This document shows, in pieces, positions 63,967-64,000 of a DNA stretch of 64,000 bases. The notes under the pieces were generated by a model. It was not told the origin of the DNA and did no database searches. It was given only the letters and a program-made list of their open reading frames with translations. The DNA comes from Amorphochlora amoebiformis. Lineage: Eukaryota; Cercozoa; Chlorarachniophyceae. How positions within the stretch are numbered: position 1 is the stretch's first letter; every line of letters begins with the position of its first letter. Both the position numbers and the translations under genes were made by a program. Where the stretch lies: positions 62,001 through 126,000 of the forward strand of contig BAAHQB010000291.1 of NCBI GenBank assembly GCA_054601695.1, given 5' to 3'.

Positions 63967-64000
63967 ATACCTAATTCCCATGGAATGAAAGTTCGTTTAG

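Overview
The window is nuclear DNA of an intron-rich microbial eukaryote, an alga or heterotrophic protist that I cannot place further. Evidence: every multi-exon gene uses GT-AG introns; the proteins are eukaryotic (ERK-type MAP kinase with a TEY loop, translin, CCR4-type deadenylase, succinyl-CoA ligase beta with an N-terminal extension, globin); the 4-hydroxyphenylpyruvate dioxygenase (HPPD) has the plant/algal-type C-terminal [11 protein letters not shown] motif; TTAGGG-type telomeric repeats occur internally. Pure or near-pure (TA)n tracts fill most of the sequence. Almost all long open frames ([17 protein letters not shown]) are translations of these tracts, not genes.

Layout: globin (-, 652-2076); telomeric-repeat spacer; translin (-, 4346-12695) head-to-head with the MAP kinase (+, 13125-14781); repeat spacer; HPPD (-, 17319-32700, 21 exons located, mostly 36-80 nt); an uncertain stretch 32.7-35.3 kb; CCR4-like exonuclease/endonuclease/phosphatase (EEP) protein (+, about 35366-47724, 16 exons); succinyl-CoA ligase beta (-, 48275-51322) head-to-head, 112 bp apart, with a SAM-like/coiled-coil protein (+, 51435-52431); CocE/NonD hydrolase (-, 53304 to beyond the right edge). 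Exons were assembled by hand from splice sites, reading phase and family motifs. Nearly all junctions agree in phase.

The striking feature is the structure of the large introns. Around many exons lie truncated, non-coding copies of the exon's own edge, separated by (TA)n tracts. Copies on the upstream side carry the 3' splice site plus the start of the exon. Copies on the downstream side carry the end of the exon plus the 5' splice site. I call these exon-edge echoes. They occur in translin, HPPD, EEP and CocE, from one to about seven per side, and some have become minisatellites. One CocE intron consists almost entirely of telomere-type repeat. One HPPD exon has its 3' splice site directly against a pure (GC)n tract and lies near a second one of about 394 bp. 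The MAP kinase and the SAM-like gene have short ordinary introns, and most succinyl-CoA ligase introns are also short, so the expansion is not uniform.

The genes do not form a pathway or operon. They are ordinary housekeeping or signalling genes in alternating orientation, with two probable bidirectional promoters (12696-13124 and 51323-51434).
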